This document shows positions 44,552-53,370 of a stretch of 64,000 bases of DNA, piece after piece. The notes under the pieces were generated by a model. That model saw nothing but the letters and a program-made list of their open reading frames with translations. It had not been told where the DNA came from and did not search any database. The stretch covers positions 1,178,001-1,242,000 of the forward strand of contig OZ238267.1 in NCBI GenBank assembly GCA_965178585.1. Reading direction: 5' to 3'. The stretch is from Marifrigoribacter sp965178585 (GTDB lineage: Bacteria > Bacteroidota > Bacteroidia > Flavobacteriales > Flavobacteriaceae). The position numbers were made by a program, and so were the translations under genes. Within the stretch, counting starts at the first letter, position 1. The number at the start of each line of letters is the position of its first letter.

Positions 44552-45316
44552 TTATTTACATTTTTTATTTTTTAAAAGTTTTATAGGTTCTTCCATTTTC
44601 TCTTTCAAATTAGATAAATATTGTTTTTGTCTAGTATACATTGCAACTAGAAATACAAGATTATCCTGGAACAATAAAAATGTTTTGTCTTTTTTTTTGT
44701 TTGTCCAATCGTTACTTGGAAATAATTGGACTATTTCTTTTCCAAGCTCTTTCTTTAAATGGACAAATTCTTGAATTCCAAATTCCGTTGCGAACTCATA
44801 ATTTAGCATCCTTTTATTGCGTGCGTTACGATTTTCTTGAAGTAATTCTAATGTATTCTCCAAAAAAGTATTGTATTCAATAAGTTTATTTTTAATTTGG
44901 ATATCTGTTATTAATTTTAGATTACCAGATGTAGTTAAATCTTCGAAGGCAATATTACTTGGTACAAAAACATTTTGACTCAAAGCATTTAAAAAATCAT
45001 TTAGGATTTCACTTTTATTGTTGGGTGTCTTATTTAAATCTGCTATAATTTTTTTACTGATTCCAATTCTGTTGTTAATTTCCTCAAGTGATTCATTTAC
45101 TAACTTTTCGGTTATTTCAAAGTCATCTAAAATTCTACAGTAATAATCAGCTTCAGCAATCTTATTTTTTCGGGTTTCATTCCAATTATTAATAGATAGT
45201 GCAATTAAAATACCGAATACGACAAGAATAAGTTCTCCAACTGCATAAGTCAGATATTTTCCAAACTTGTTTTCAGATAGCTCTTTTTGTCTAATTTCTC
45301 TAAAGAATTTTATCAT
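44552..45316 (-). CDS. DUF6090-family membrane-anchored protein
   Basis: The 254-residue protein starts MIKFFREIRQKELSENKFGK and has one transmembrane segment (about 24-45, LTYAVGELILVVFGILIALS) followed by NNWNE, the DUF6090 hallmark. The rest is a helical domain, mostly charged. The function of the family is unknown. These proteins are abundant in flavobacterial genomes. It is the sole gene of its cassette. A decayed start of a second family member sits at 38646-38681. Confidence 0.85.
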   Translation of the reverse strand: MIKFFREIRQKELSENKFGKYLTYAVGELILVVFGILIALSINNWNETRKNKIAEADYYCRILDDFEITEKLVNESLEEINNRIGISKKIIADLNKTPNNKSEILNDFLNALSQNVFVPSNIAFEDLTTSGNLKLITDIQIKNKLIEYNTFLENTLELLQENRNARNKRMLNYEFATEFGIQEFVHLKKELGKEIVQLFPSNDWTNKKKDKTFLLFQDNLVFLVAMYTRQKQYLSNLKEKMEEPIKLLKNKKCK

Positions 45317-45340
45317 TGATTAGCAGTTTGTCATAACGAG

Positions 45341-45409
45341 GCACAGCGGTTTGTGTATGAGCAGTAGCCTGACGATAGGCGGCTATGATTTATATACCAA
45401 TCGTTGCGC
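45341..45409 (-). repeat. attC-like site 10, short form (sulfatase operon cassette)
   Basis: About 69 bp, with GTAGCCTGACGATAGGCGGC at the centre and the outer arm GTTGCGC (45403-45409). The outer arm matches the start of the 6.7-kb sulfatase cassette (GCACAAC, 52005-52011) at 6 of 7 positions. Confidence 0.75.
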
Positions 45410-45479
45410 TTTCGTTTTTTGATGATCCTACGATATAGTCATATCGTTTAAAAAACCAACATGGCAAATCTATTGAGTA

Positions 45480-47906
45480 CTAATTGTTAATTATTTCAGG
45501 TCTAGAAGGGGAAATATCATAATCCACGTAGTTGATTTTTCCATTAAACTCAAACGGTTCCATGGGTTCATATCTTTGAGATACTGAAGAGCCTAAATCA
45601 ATTCCTATATCCATAGTTTCAGTCAAAGTGTACTTTCCAAACACCATTTTATCAGTCATGCCTTCTCCAACCAAAACATCATCAACAAAAAGCTGAACGG
45701 TTCCACCAGTCAAATCTTTAAAAGGAACAAATGGCTTTTGTTCGTATACCATTTTTACAACATGCGGACCAGGACTAAGTTTATTCTGTGATGTTGTCAA
45801 GTAATATTCGCGCGTAAACCAGTTATATTCATAATTTAAATATCCATCCATCATGTAAAAGGTATAGCCAGATGTTCTGCCTCCCATTGCAACAATAACA
45901 CCATCACCGCCTTCTTCAGGGACATTGATATCAGCCGTAATAGTGTGAGAAGTTTGAAATACCATTGGTGCGCTCCCTTCTGTTAACCTTCTTGTGTCAG
46001 AAATAAAGTGGAATTTGGTTCTATTACTATTTACACTTGGCCTTTCCGGGTTCATTGCTCTTTGCGCCCATCTATCATCTAAAGGATAAACATTATACTT
46101 TTTAGCTTCTTTCTTAAATAAATCTTTTAACTCGGCTAGTTTTTCTGGGTTGTCTTTTGCTAAATCATTGTATTGAGAATAATCATTTTCTACATTATAA
46201 AGTTCCCATTCATCACTGTCAAAATCTCCAGTAGCATTAATAAGTTCCCAAGGAACACTATGCTTGGCACACGCAATCCAACCATCATGAAATATTGCAC
46301 GTCTGCCTTCTGTTTCAAAGTATTGCGTTAACCTTCTGCCTTCTGCCTCCTTATTCATAAAAGTATATTTCATACTTACGCCTGCTATAGGCATTTGAGT
46401 AGCACCATGAACCATTGTAGGTTGAGGAATGTTTGCTGCCTCATAGATGGTAGGAGCTATATCGATTACATGATGAAATTGTTCGCGTACCGAACCAGGT
46501 TCAGAAATTTGATCCGGATAGCTAATTATTACACTGTTTTTTGTGCCTCCGTAGTGAGATGCAACCCTCTTCATCCATTGAAAAGGGGTGCTAAATGCCC
46601 AGGACCATGGAACCCCATAGTGGTTTTCATGTTTGTAACTACCAAGTTCATCAAGAACTTCATATTGTGATTCAATAGATGACTTTAGCCCATTTTGAGT
46701 CAACATATTATTGTCTGTTCCGGTCATACTTCCTTCTGGAGACGCGCCATTGTCACCTGTAATATAAATGATCATGGTATTGTCACCACCTGGCAGTTTT
46801 TTGATTTCTTCAAGCATTTTACCAATATAATAGTCTGCATGTGCCAAATATCCTGCGACAACTTCCGCTTGTCGCGCATAGACTATCTTCTCTTTTTCAG
46901 ACATAGATTTCCAAGATGGAATTGATTCCGGGCGTGATGTCAGCTTGGCGTTTTCTGGAATTATTCCGAGCTCCTTTTGTCTTTTAAATGCTTTTTCGCG
47001 GTAAACATCCCATCCCTCGTCAAATTGTCCCTTAAATTTGGCAATCCACTCTTTTGGTGCGTGGATGGGTGAATGGACTGCTCCTGGAGCAAAGAACATA
47101 AAGTATGGTTTATCAGGTGCAATTGCTTTTTGGTTTGCAACCCAAGAAGTTGCCTGAGCTGTTAAATCTTCTGTAAGATGGTATCCATCTTTGTAAGAGT
47201 AAGGAGGTTCAATTGGAGTGGTGTTCTTCCATAATTGTGGTTGGTATTGACTGGTTTCTCCACCAAACCAGCCATAAAAATGCTCAAAGCCAAGTCCAGT
47301 AGGCCATAAATCCATGGGGCCTGACTGATTCACTACCCAGTCAGGAGTATTATGCCATTTTCCAAATAAGGATGTGTTATAACCATTTAACTTTAAAACT
47401 TCTGGTAGGGTTGCTGCTTCTTTTGGAATGATACTATTGTACCCAGGGTAGCCAGTGGACATTTCTGTAATGGTACCAAACCCAACTTGATGTTGATTTC
47501 TTCCGGTCATAAGAGCAGCTCTGGTGGGGGAGCAAACGCTTGTGGTGTGGAAATTGTTATATAGTAACCCTTCTTTGCTTAATTGGTCTAAATAGGGTGT
47601 AGGTATTAACCCCCCATTTACTCCTAGTTGACCAAAACCCACATCGTCTAGCATAATTAATATTACATTAGGAGCCCCCTCAGGCGCGCTTACTCCTTTA
47701 GGAAAGTTTTGTTTTGAGGTTTTGTAGGTTTCCCCAACGTTTCCATTAAACCAGTTCTTAATAGGAAGGATAGATCTATCCAGAGTTGCTTTATTAATAC
47801 TGTTCTCGATATTATTTTTATTCGTTTCTCTTGATTCAGTGTCACATGAAGTAGTAAGCAACAGAGAAAATAGTCCTAGGTTTACAATAATCAAATGTTT
47901 AATCAT
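45480..47906 (-). CDS. Arylsulfatase-family (S1) lipoprotein
   Basis: The 808-residue protein has a lipoprotein signal (LLLTTSC, Cys21) and a complete S1 sulfatase domain: VILIMLDDVGFGQLG metal ligands, the formylglycine motif CSPTR (Cys125-Arg129), GKWHN, FFAPGAVHSP and YITGDNGA. The C-terminal ~190 residues, with VPEEGGDGVIVAMGGRTSGY, are typical of large arylsulfatases of the AtsA group. It would remove sulfate from sulfated carbohydrates or phenols at the cell surface and needs formylglycine maturation elsewhere. It is the last gene of the five-gene cassette operon. Confidence 0.9.
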   Translation of the reverse strand: MIKHLIIVNLGLFSLLLTTSCDTESRETNKNNIENSINKATLDRSILPIKNWFNGNVGETYKTSKQNFPKGVSAPEGAPNVILIMLDDVGFGQLGVNGGLIPTPYLDQLSKEGLLYNNFHTTSVCSPTRAALMTGRNQHQVGFGTITEMSTGYPGYNSIIPKEAATLPEVLKLNGYNTSLFGKWHNTPDWVVNQSGPMDLWPTGLGFEHFYGWFGGETSQYQPQLWKNTTPIEPPYSYKDGYHLTEDLTAQATSWVANQKAIAPDKPYFMFFAPGAVHSPIHAPKEWIAKFKGQFDEGWDVYREKAFKRQKELGIIPENAKLTSRPESIPSWKSMSEKEKIVYARQAEVVAGYLAHADYYIGKMLEEIKKLPGGDNTMIIYITGDNGASPEGSMTGTDNNMLTQNGLKSSIESQYEVLDELGSYKHENHYGVPWSWAFSTPFQWMKRVASHYGGTKNSVIISYPDQISEPGSVREQFHHVIDIAPTIYEAANIPQPTMVHGATQMPIAGVSMKYTFMNKEAEGRRLTQYFETEGRRAIFHDGWIACAKHSVPWELINATGDFDSDEWELYNVENDYSQYNDLAKDNPEKLAELKDLFKKEAKKYNVYPLDDRWAQRAMNPERPSVNSNRTKFHFISDTRRLTEGSAPMVFQTSHTITADINVPEEGGDGVIVAMGGRTSGYTFYMMDGYLNYEYNWFTREYYLTTSQNKLSPGPHVVKMVYEQKPFVPFKDLTGGTVQLFVDDVLVGEGMTDKMVFGKYTLTETMDIGIDLGSSVSQRYEPMEPFEFNGKINYVDYDISPSRPEIINN

Positions 47907-47916
47907 ATTCAGAGTT

Positions 47917-48804
47917 TTATTCTTTTATACTTTTCTTAATGTTTTTCTTTAATCTGCTGTCAATCATTCTTTGAGGCAAAGTAGAGGTCTCATAATAGAG
48001 TTTTGATAGTTCTGTAATGTCATTAAAGGCGACCCAAACATCACCTTCTTGATTTTCATAAATCAATAATTTTTGGCAAAAAGCATCCAGTCCTAGTCTT
48101 GGTGTGTTTTTCATTGCTTTTGCTCCAGGTTCTGGTGCTCCAAATAATATGAGCTCTGTGGGGTTGAGTTTAATGTCATATACCTGTGCATCTTTTTTAA
48201 AGTCGATTGTACCAAAGGTTTTGGTGCCTTCTATACTTTTGATTGTCTTCTTTAGGTTGTTAACTGTCTCTTGAAAATTAAAGTCAGATTTCATTTTGAT
48301 TATGGCATAACCCTTTGTTACTTCTTCTAAATCAACTTCTGAAATAGTTGTTATAGAGAAATTACTTAATACCTCATCTTGTTTGCTCTTGAATTGAGAC
48401 AACAAGGAATCTGGAATCTCATGTCGTTTTTCAATGAATTCAGAAGATGTGTAGGCTAGAAAACCTTGGTTCAAATTAGATTCAGCAAATGCAAGAAATT
48501 TAAACGGTAAATCAATGGCTATAAGTTGACTGTTGTTTTCTAGTATCTTTGAATTTATTTTTGAATCTGAAAAAATAGAAACAATGGATGGCGGAGTGTA
48601 AGCCTCCTCCTCTTTCGCCATACGATGATGATCTAAAGAAATTTTCCAATCATAAGATGTTATGTTGTTTTTTATAATTTGATCTAAAGAATCAACTGAA
48701 ATTTCTATTTTGGAAATATTCTGTTTGTCTATTTTAGAAATATTTCCGCAAGATATGACTGTGAAAACAATTATTACGAAAAGCATTGATTTAAACGTGT
48801 TCAT
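47917..48804 (-). CDS. DUF302-domain lipoprotein
   Basis: The 295-residue protein begins with a lipoprotein signal (FVIIVFTVISC, Cys19). The C-terminal half (about 175-280) is a DUF302 domain with FGTIDFKKDAQVYDIKLNPTELILFGAP and GLDAFCQKLLIYENQEGDVWVAF. DUF302 proteins are small, often periplasmic, and of unknown role. It lies 10 bases upstream of the large arylsulfatase in transcription order and 47 bases after the second sulfatase. Confidence 0.8.
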   Translation of the reverse strand: MNTFKSMLFVIIVFTVISCGNISKIDKQNISKIEISVDSLDQIIKNNITSYDWKISLDHHRMAKEEEAYTPPSIVSIFSDSKINSKILENNSQLIAIDLPFKFLAFAESNLNQGFLAYTSSEFIEKRHEIPDSLLSQFKSKQDEVLSNFSITTISEVDLEEVTKGYAIIKMKSDFNFQETVNNLKKTIKSIEGTKTFGTIDFKKDAQVYDIKLNPTELILFGAPEPGAKAMKNTPRLGLDAFCQKLLIYENQEGDVWVAFNDITELSKLYYETSTLPQRMIDSRLKKNIKKSIKE

Positions 48805-48851
48805 ATTAAAAAGTTTTATTATGTTGGACTAACTTTGACATACAGTTTTCA

Positions 48852-50405
48852 TTATTCAGTAGTTATTATTTGGTTCATAATAGCTTCCAAATCAAACCTT
48901 GCCGCTTCTTGTTGAGGAGGAAATTCTTTGAAAGTTTTGAAAAAGCTAAAAGCTATACCTTGTACTGTTGGACCAACAAAAGTACGGTCAAAGGCCCATT
49001 TGTTGTAAGAATTACTATTCAAATCAGCTCTTTCAAAGGGGTCTCTTCTTAGATTGAATAATTTTGGGAAAGACAAGGGTACCATTGGTTCTTGCCAAGC
49101 ACCCAACGCCTGACCTCTTTGTTCCAAGAATACCAGTTTCCAATCCCCAAATCTTATGGCAGACACTTCTCCAGCATCTGTAAAGTAGAAAAACTCCTTG
49201 CGTGTACCTTTGTCTGTTTCGCCTGTTAGCAAAGGTAGTTGATTATATCCATCCAAATGAACATGATAATCTTTATCATTCATTTTGTAACCATCTAGTA
49301 GCTTTTCTTTTATTTCAGTATCTCCAGCTGCAGCAAGAAGAGTCGGAAACCAATCTAAATTAGACATTATTTCATTTGTTATGCTTCCTTTTTTAATTTT
49401 TTCAGGCCAACGTATAAAGCATGGGACTCTAAATGCACCTTCCCAATTAGTGAATTTCTCACTTCTATAAGGAGTTATACCTGCGTCAGGCCATGTATTA
49501 TATTGGGGGCCGTTATCAGCATTGTAAATTACAATTGTGTTTTCTGAAATTCCAAGTTCATCAAGTTTATCTAAAATAGCACCAACCCATGCATCATGTT
49601 GCATTACACCATCAGCATAAGGCCCTTGTCCTGATTTTCCTGCCCATTCTCTAGGAACATAAGTGGGGTAATGCATGCGACTTGAATTCATCCAAACAAA
49701 GAATGGCTGTTCTTCTTTGTTTTTTTGTTCAATATAATCCATTCCTGCTTCAAGAAACTCGTCATCTAGAGTACGCATACGTTCTCTTGTTAATGGTCCC
49801 ATATCAGTTATTGTCTGATTTCCAGCTTCATTAGCAATGCTTCTTAGTGGGTTACGAGGTCCATATTTATTTCTGAAATTTGAATCTTTGGGGTAATCTT
49901 CTAATTCAAGTTCATTAAATGCATTTAAATGGTAAAGAATCCCAAAGAATTCATCAAAGCCATGCATGGTCGGTAGGTGTTCATCTCTGTCTCCTAAATG
50001 ATTTTTTCCAAATTGAGCAGTAGAATAACCTAATGATTTTAATGCAGTTGCAATAGTTGGGTTTTCGGATCTCATACCGTTTGGTCCACCAGGTAATCCT
50101 ACTTTAGAAAGACCTGTACGAAGCGTTGTCTGACCAGTTATTAGTGTCGATCTACCTGCTGTACAAGATTGTTCTGCATAATAATCTGTAAAGGTCATAC
50201 CTTCCTTAGCTATTCTGTCAATATTGGGAGTTTCGAATCCCCGTACACCTTGATTGTTATAACTAACGTCCCAGATACCTAAATCATCACTAGTGATGAT
50301 TATTATATTTGGTTTGCTATTTTTTTTACTTTTTTGAGAGAAAGCTTGTACTGATAATAATATTGAAAGTATACATATCTTAAACCTAAATATTCTCATA
50401 ATCAT
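48852..50405 (-). CDS. Sulfatase (S1) with CTAGR active-site motif, exported
   Basis: The 517-residue protein has a signal peptide (ending QAFSQ) and a sulfatase domain with IIIITSDDLGIWD, active-site CTAGR (Cys81-Arg85), GKNHLGDRDEHLPTMHGFDEFFG and YNADNGPQYN. The motif has Ala where the classical CxPxR has Pro; C-x-(P/A)-x-R is an accepted formylglycine site for anaerobic-type maturases. It is about half identical by eye to the sulfatase at 62368-63894. It belongs to the five-gene operon. Confidence 0.88.
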   Translation of the reverse strand: MIMRIFRFKICILSILLSVQAFSQKSKKNSKPNIIIITSDDLGIWDVSYNNQGVRGFETPNIDRIAKEGMTFTDYYAEQSCTAGRSTLITGQTTLRTGLSKVGLPGGPNGMRSENPTIATALKSLGYSTAQFGKNHLGDRDEHLPTMHGFDEFFGILYHLNAFNELELEDYPKDSNFRNKYGPRNPLRSIANEAGNQTITDMGPLTRERMRTLDDEFLEAGMDYIEQKNKEEQPFFVWMNSSRMHYPTYVPREWAGKSGQGPYADGVMQHDAWVGAILDKLDELGISENTIVIYNADNGPQYNTWPDAGITPYRSEKFTNWEGAFRVPCFIRWPEKIKKGSITNEIMSNLDWFPTLLAAAGDTEIKEKLLDGYKMNDKDYHVHLDGYNQLPLLTGETDKGTRKEFFYFTDAGEVSAIRFGDWKLVFLEQRGQALGAWQEPMVPLSFPKLFNLRRDPFERADLNSNSYNKWAFDRTFVGPTVQGIAFSFFKTFKEFPPQQEAARFDLEAIMNQIITTE

Positions 50406-50409
50406 AATA

Positions 50410-51393
50410 TTAGTTATGTTTTAAAATCCAATTTACGAGCATGTCACCAAATTCTTCATACCTATCTAAATAAGTAAAATGACCGGTTTTTTCAAATATT
50501 TTTAATTCACTGTTTTTCATTCTTTCATGCATTCTTTCTCCATTTTCAGGATAAAGGATAGCGTCTTCATCACCCCAAAAAATTAATGTGGGTTGTTCAA
50601 TTTTGTCTATTAATGGATCAGTATCTGCTATGCTTTTGTCATAACCTTTAAACCACTGCATAGTATCTGAAACTTTACCACCGGCATATGATTTTTTATA
50701 ATCAGACATTTCAATTTCATTTGGAGTATAATTAGTAAAACAAACTAGTTTCGCTCCCTCTACTAATGCACCCTCACCAGCTATTCTAAATATTGTTCTC
50801 CAAAATCCAGAGTAAACCATTTTATCTATCATACTTGCGTTCGCTGAAGGGGCAATCGCGGGACCATCTCCAATGATTAAACTTTTTACTGTGTTTTCAA
50901 ATGTCCCAGTGTAATAAATGATTGCTGGCATTCCAACATCAGGACCGAATAAATGAGGAGATTTTATTTTATAATGATCTAAAAAAACTTTTAAGAACTC
51001 ACCTTGAGCTTTAAAGGTCATGTGATCAAGACTTTTTTGACTTCGTCCAAAACCTGGCATATCATAAGCAAAAAGATTAAAGTGTTCTTTCAATTTATCC
51101 CACATTGGCGCATATCCCATGATACTGTGTGGATACGGTGAAAGTAATACTAAATTAGGTCTCGAATCATCTTTTGAATCAATAGCAACTCTAATTTCTA
51201 GCCCCTCAAGAGTTATATATTCAAATGGCATTTTTGGTGGGACTCTAAAAGTAGGTTCTGAATGATTGTAATTATTTTCTTTTCTGGCCTTTTTTAAACG
51301 AGGCATTTCCTTCGTTACAGCTCCTAAAACATTTGCGTTCATTTTATCAAAAAGTGTGATTTTCGATAATTTATCTTCGTTCTTATTGGACAT
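50410..51393 (-). CDS. Alpha/beta hydrolase with Asp nucleophile (haloalkane dehalogenase/epoxide hydrolase-like)
   Basis: The 327-residue cytoplasmic protein has an alpha/beta-hydrolase core with a cap domain. The nucleophile elbow is FGPDVGM with Asp152 instead of Ser, the acid lies in FWGDEDAILYPE, and the His in KTGHFTYLD. An Asp nucleophile is the mark of haloalkane dehalogenases, epoxide hydrolases and fluoroacetate dehalogenases. The exact reaction is unknown. It starts 32 bases after the HxlR gene and ends five bases before the second sulfatase. Confidence 0.82.
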   Translation of the reverse strand: MSNKNEDKLSKITLFDKMNANVLGAVTKEMPRLKKARKENNYNHSEPTFRVPPKMPFEYITLEGLEIRVAIDSKDDSRPNLVLLSPYPHSIMGYAPMWDKLKEHFNLFAYDMPGFGRSQKSLDHMTFKAQGEFLKVFLDHYKIKSPHLFGPDVGMPAIIYYTGTFENTVKSLIIGDGPAIAPSANASMIDKMVYSGFWRTIFRIAGEGALVEGAKLVCFTNYTPNEIEMSDYKKSYAGGKVSDTMQWFKGYDKSIADTDPLIDKIEQPTLIFWGDEDAILYPENGERMHERMKNSELKIFEKTGHFTYLDRYEEFGDMLVNWILKHN

Positions 51394-51424
51394 AATTTTG
51401 ATTTTAATTTTTTAACTAAAATTG

Positions 51425-51916
51425 TCACATTCCTTCTACCGGCTCGTTTTGTTTTTTATAATTCTCGATTAAAGAGTTGATATATTGTGACTTGTTCTTC
51501 TTAATTACGGCTATCTTTTCTTCGGGCATTAATGTCGGATGGTATTCTCGAACATTTCGATCACTCCATAAAGTTATTTCTACAAGAGTTGGGGTTAAAT
51601 CAAGTCCTTTTTCCGTTAAAAGATAAAAGTTTGATTTCTTATTATTTGGGGCACTTTTTTTTATGATGATGTTGTATTCTTCCATCATCTTTAGTCTATC
51701 AGACAAAATGTTAGAAGATATCGCTTCCTTACTTTCCAAAAAGTCTTTAAAGGTTTTTCTGCCTTCTACCAACATAAGTTTAATTAACGTTAAGGTCCAT
51801 TTATCCCCAAGAATATCCAATGCTGATGTAATTGGACAATTGCAACGGAATTGTGTGTTCAAATTATTGAAATTAAATTCATGAACAAAGATATAAATAT
51901 TACTTGCAAAATGCAA
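51425..51916 (-). CDS. HxlR-type transcriptional regulator
   Basis: The winged-helix protein has the HxlR pattern: NCPITSALDILGDKWTLTLI with a redox-capable Cys, RKTFKDFLESKEAISSNILS and FYLLTEKGLDLTP. The frame opens at a TTG at 51916, which falls inside the palindromic operator and upstream of a predicted -7 box, so translation more likely starts at the TTG at 51862. It is the first gene of the operon and probably regulates it in response to an electrophile or a cargo substrate. Confidence 0.82.
   Translation of the reverse strand: MHFASNIYIFVHEFNFNNLNTQFRCNCPITSALDILGDKWTLTLIKLMLVEGRKTFKDFLESKEAISSNILSDRLKMMEEYNIIIKKSAPNNKKSNFYLLTEKGLDLTPTLVEITLWSDRNVREYHPTLMPEEKIAVIKKNKSQYINSLIENYKKQNEPVEGM
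51887..51894 (-). promoter_or_regulatory. -7 box of the sulfatase operon
   Basis: On the minus strand TATCTTTG matches TAnnTTTG. A TTG about 20 bases upstream lies within the palindrome. Confidence 0.5.
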
Positions 51917-51921
51917 GTAAT
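51899..51921. promoter_or_regulatory. HxlR operator (perfect inverted repeat)
   Basis: Two perfect 10-bp arms, ATTACTTGCA and TGCAAGTAAT, surround AAA. The TACT...AGTA ends recall YodB/HxlR-family operators. The site covers the -33 region of the operon's promoter, so the regulator would repress by occlusion. Confidence 0.75.
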
Positions 51922-52004
51922 AAATGCTTAAATAAACAGCGCCCCATTGCTACAAGGAATCAGGTTGACGGAAAATTCTTTTTTCTTCTATGAATTAGAA
52001 TGAA

Positions 52005-52138
52005 GCACAACGTGTTTGTATAAGATTAGTGGCGTGTTTAAGCACCTAATTTAGCAAATAAACACCAGATAGAAAATCCGCGAGGATTTTCGTAAGTAGG
52101 CGATGACTAGCCATTAATTTTATACGGTGTTGTAGTGC
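52005..52138 (-). repeat. attC-like site 11 (HsdR-N-like cassette)
   Basis: The outer arm GTTGTAGTGC (52129-52138) is perfectly complementary to GCACTACAAC at 53232-53241, the start of the same cassette. The loop contains AAAATCCGCGAGGATTTT. It is close to site 1 in sequence. Confidence 0.82.
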
Positions 52139-52139
52139 G

Positions 52140-53186
52140 TTATTTTTTCATTTTCTTTAACCATTCTTCGTAATATGGTCTATCATTATTTGCTGGAACT
52201 TCATACCATTGTGAACAGACAAAATAAATTTCTCCGTTTATTTGATAAGGATTTTTCCAATATCTTATTCTCTCGTAATATGGCGAATTTTCTTTTGCCA
52301 AAAATGGGAATTGAATATCAAAGGTCAATTTTGAATAATCGCCTCTTTGTAATCTTTCAATTTCATTTCTGTCTATTAAGTTGTTATTAACTAAATCATT
52401 GAATGTTTTTCGGACATATTTTCCAATTGGTAGTTTTCCAGTCGGTTCATTAAAATTCTCAAAAGTTCTATATTTTTTCGTTCTCGGTTTTTCGTAATTT
52501 TCTATCGGAACTATTTTGTTCTTACTCTCAATTTTTACTTCTAATACTTTAAAAACATTATCTATTATTTTTTCATCGAATTCATCTTGAAGTTCAGTTT
52601 TTAAATAATCAATTATTTTTCCGCTATAATTTTCAGATAGTATTTTGTTTTTTAATTTTTTAAAATCCTCTATTTCTTTTAATTGTTGAATTTTTTCTTG
52701 AGCGTGATTTTCAATATTTTCTTTGTTATAATTCTCTTTACTAAATAATTGTACAAATTTTAAACCTTTTTCACTATCTCTATTAAATTCAATTTCATCG
52801 ATTAAAACGATGCCATTTTTATTGAAAAATTTACCATCTAAAAATAATTGAATTTTATTACCAATTAGAATACCTAATTCAACTCTTGTAATTCCCATAT
52901 AAGATGATAGCTGTCCTTTGAAAGTAGAATTGTCAATTTCGAGAGAAGGTTTTTTAACTTCTACAATAAAAAGATTTCCTTTCTCTTTTGATTTTAAAAT
53001 TAAATCTGGACTTATTCTATTTGAAGCTCCTAATTGAATACTTTCTCGTACGGCAATTTCATTATTAAATTCGCTCCATCCTAATTTTTCAAATGCTTGA
53101 ACTACTTTTAATTCAAATAACTGTTCGCTCGTGTTTGTTGGCAAGTTTTCAGATAATATGTAACATAGTTCATTCCATTTTTCCAT
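52140..53186 (-). CDS. HsdR N-terminal-like nuclease-domain protein, function unknown
   Basis: The first ~140 residues have the PD-(D/E)XK core of the type I R-subunit N-terminal family: NRISPDLIL (Asp61) and LFIVEVKKP (Glu76, Lys78), then QLSSYMG and LGILIGNKI. A helical middle follows. The last ~110 residues contain a domain with VRKTFNDLV and YFVCSQWYEVPANNDRPYYE that I have seen attached to other nuclease-like proteins but cannot name. There is no helicase. It is the single gene of its cassette. Confidence 0.65.
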   Translation of the reverse strand: MEKWNELCYILSENLPTNTSEQLFELKVVQAFEKLGWSEFNNEIAVRESIQLGASNRISPDLILKSKEKGNLFIVEVKKPSLEIDNSTFKGQLSSYMGITRVELGILIGNKIQLFLDGKFFNKNGIVLIDEIEFNRDSEKGLKFVQLFSKENYNKENIENHAQEKIQQLKEIEDFKKLKNKILSENYSGKIIDYLKTELQDEFDEKIIDNVFKVLEVKIESKNKIVPIENYEKPRTKKYRTFENFNEPTGKLPIGKYVRKTFNDLVNNNLIDRNEIERLQRGDYSKLTFDIQFPFLAKENSPYYERIRYWKNPYQINGEIYFVCSQWYEVPANNDRPYYEEWLKKMKK

Positions 53187-53231
53187 ATTGATTTTCTCTT
53201 TTTTAAGTACGATTTTTCATTTTTCCCTAAT

Positions 53232-53370
53232 GCACTACAACGGTCTCGTATAACCGTCAGTTACGGGTTTAAAGTTACTGTTTTTCGGTTAAGCACTGAC
53301 TTTAGTAATTCCGAGTGGATTCGGACGTAGTCGAATCCGCCGTAATTGCGGTTATACATTGTTGTGCATA
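53232..53370 (-). repeat. attC-like site 12 (lipoprotein cassette, copy 1)
   Basis: The outer arm GTTGTGCATA (53361-53370) is perfectly complementary to TATGCACAAC at 53859-53868, the start of the same cassette. An internal hairpin with TGGATTCGGACG..CGAATCCGCC lies in the loop. It looks identical to site 14 from the crossover onward. Confidence 0.85.

Noticed and set aside
45430..45447. Hairpin ACGATAT / ATATCGT downstream of the sulfatase operon as a terminator
   Set aside because: No T-run follows in the direction of transcription, so it is not supported as a rho-independent terminator.
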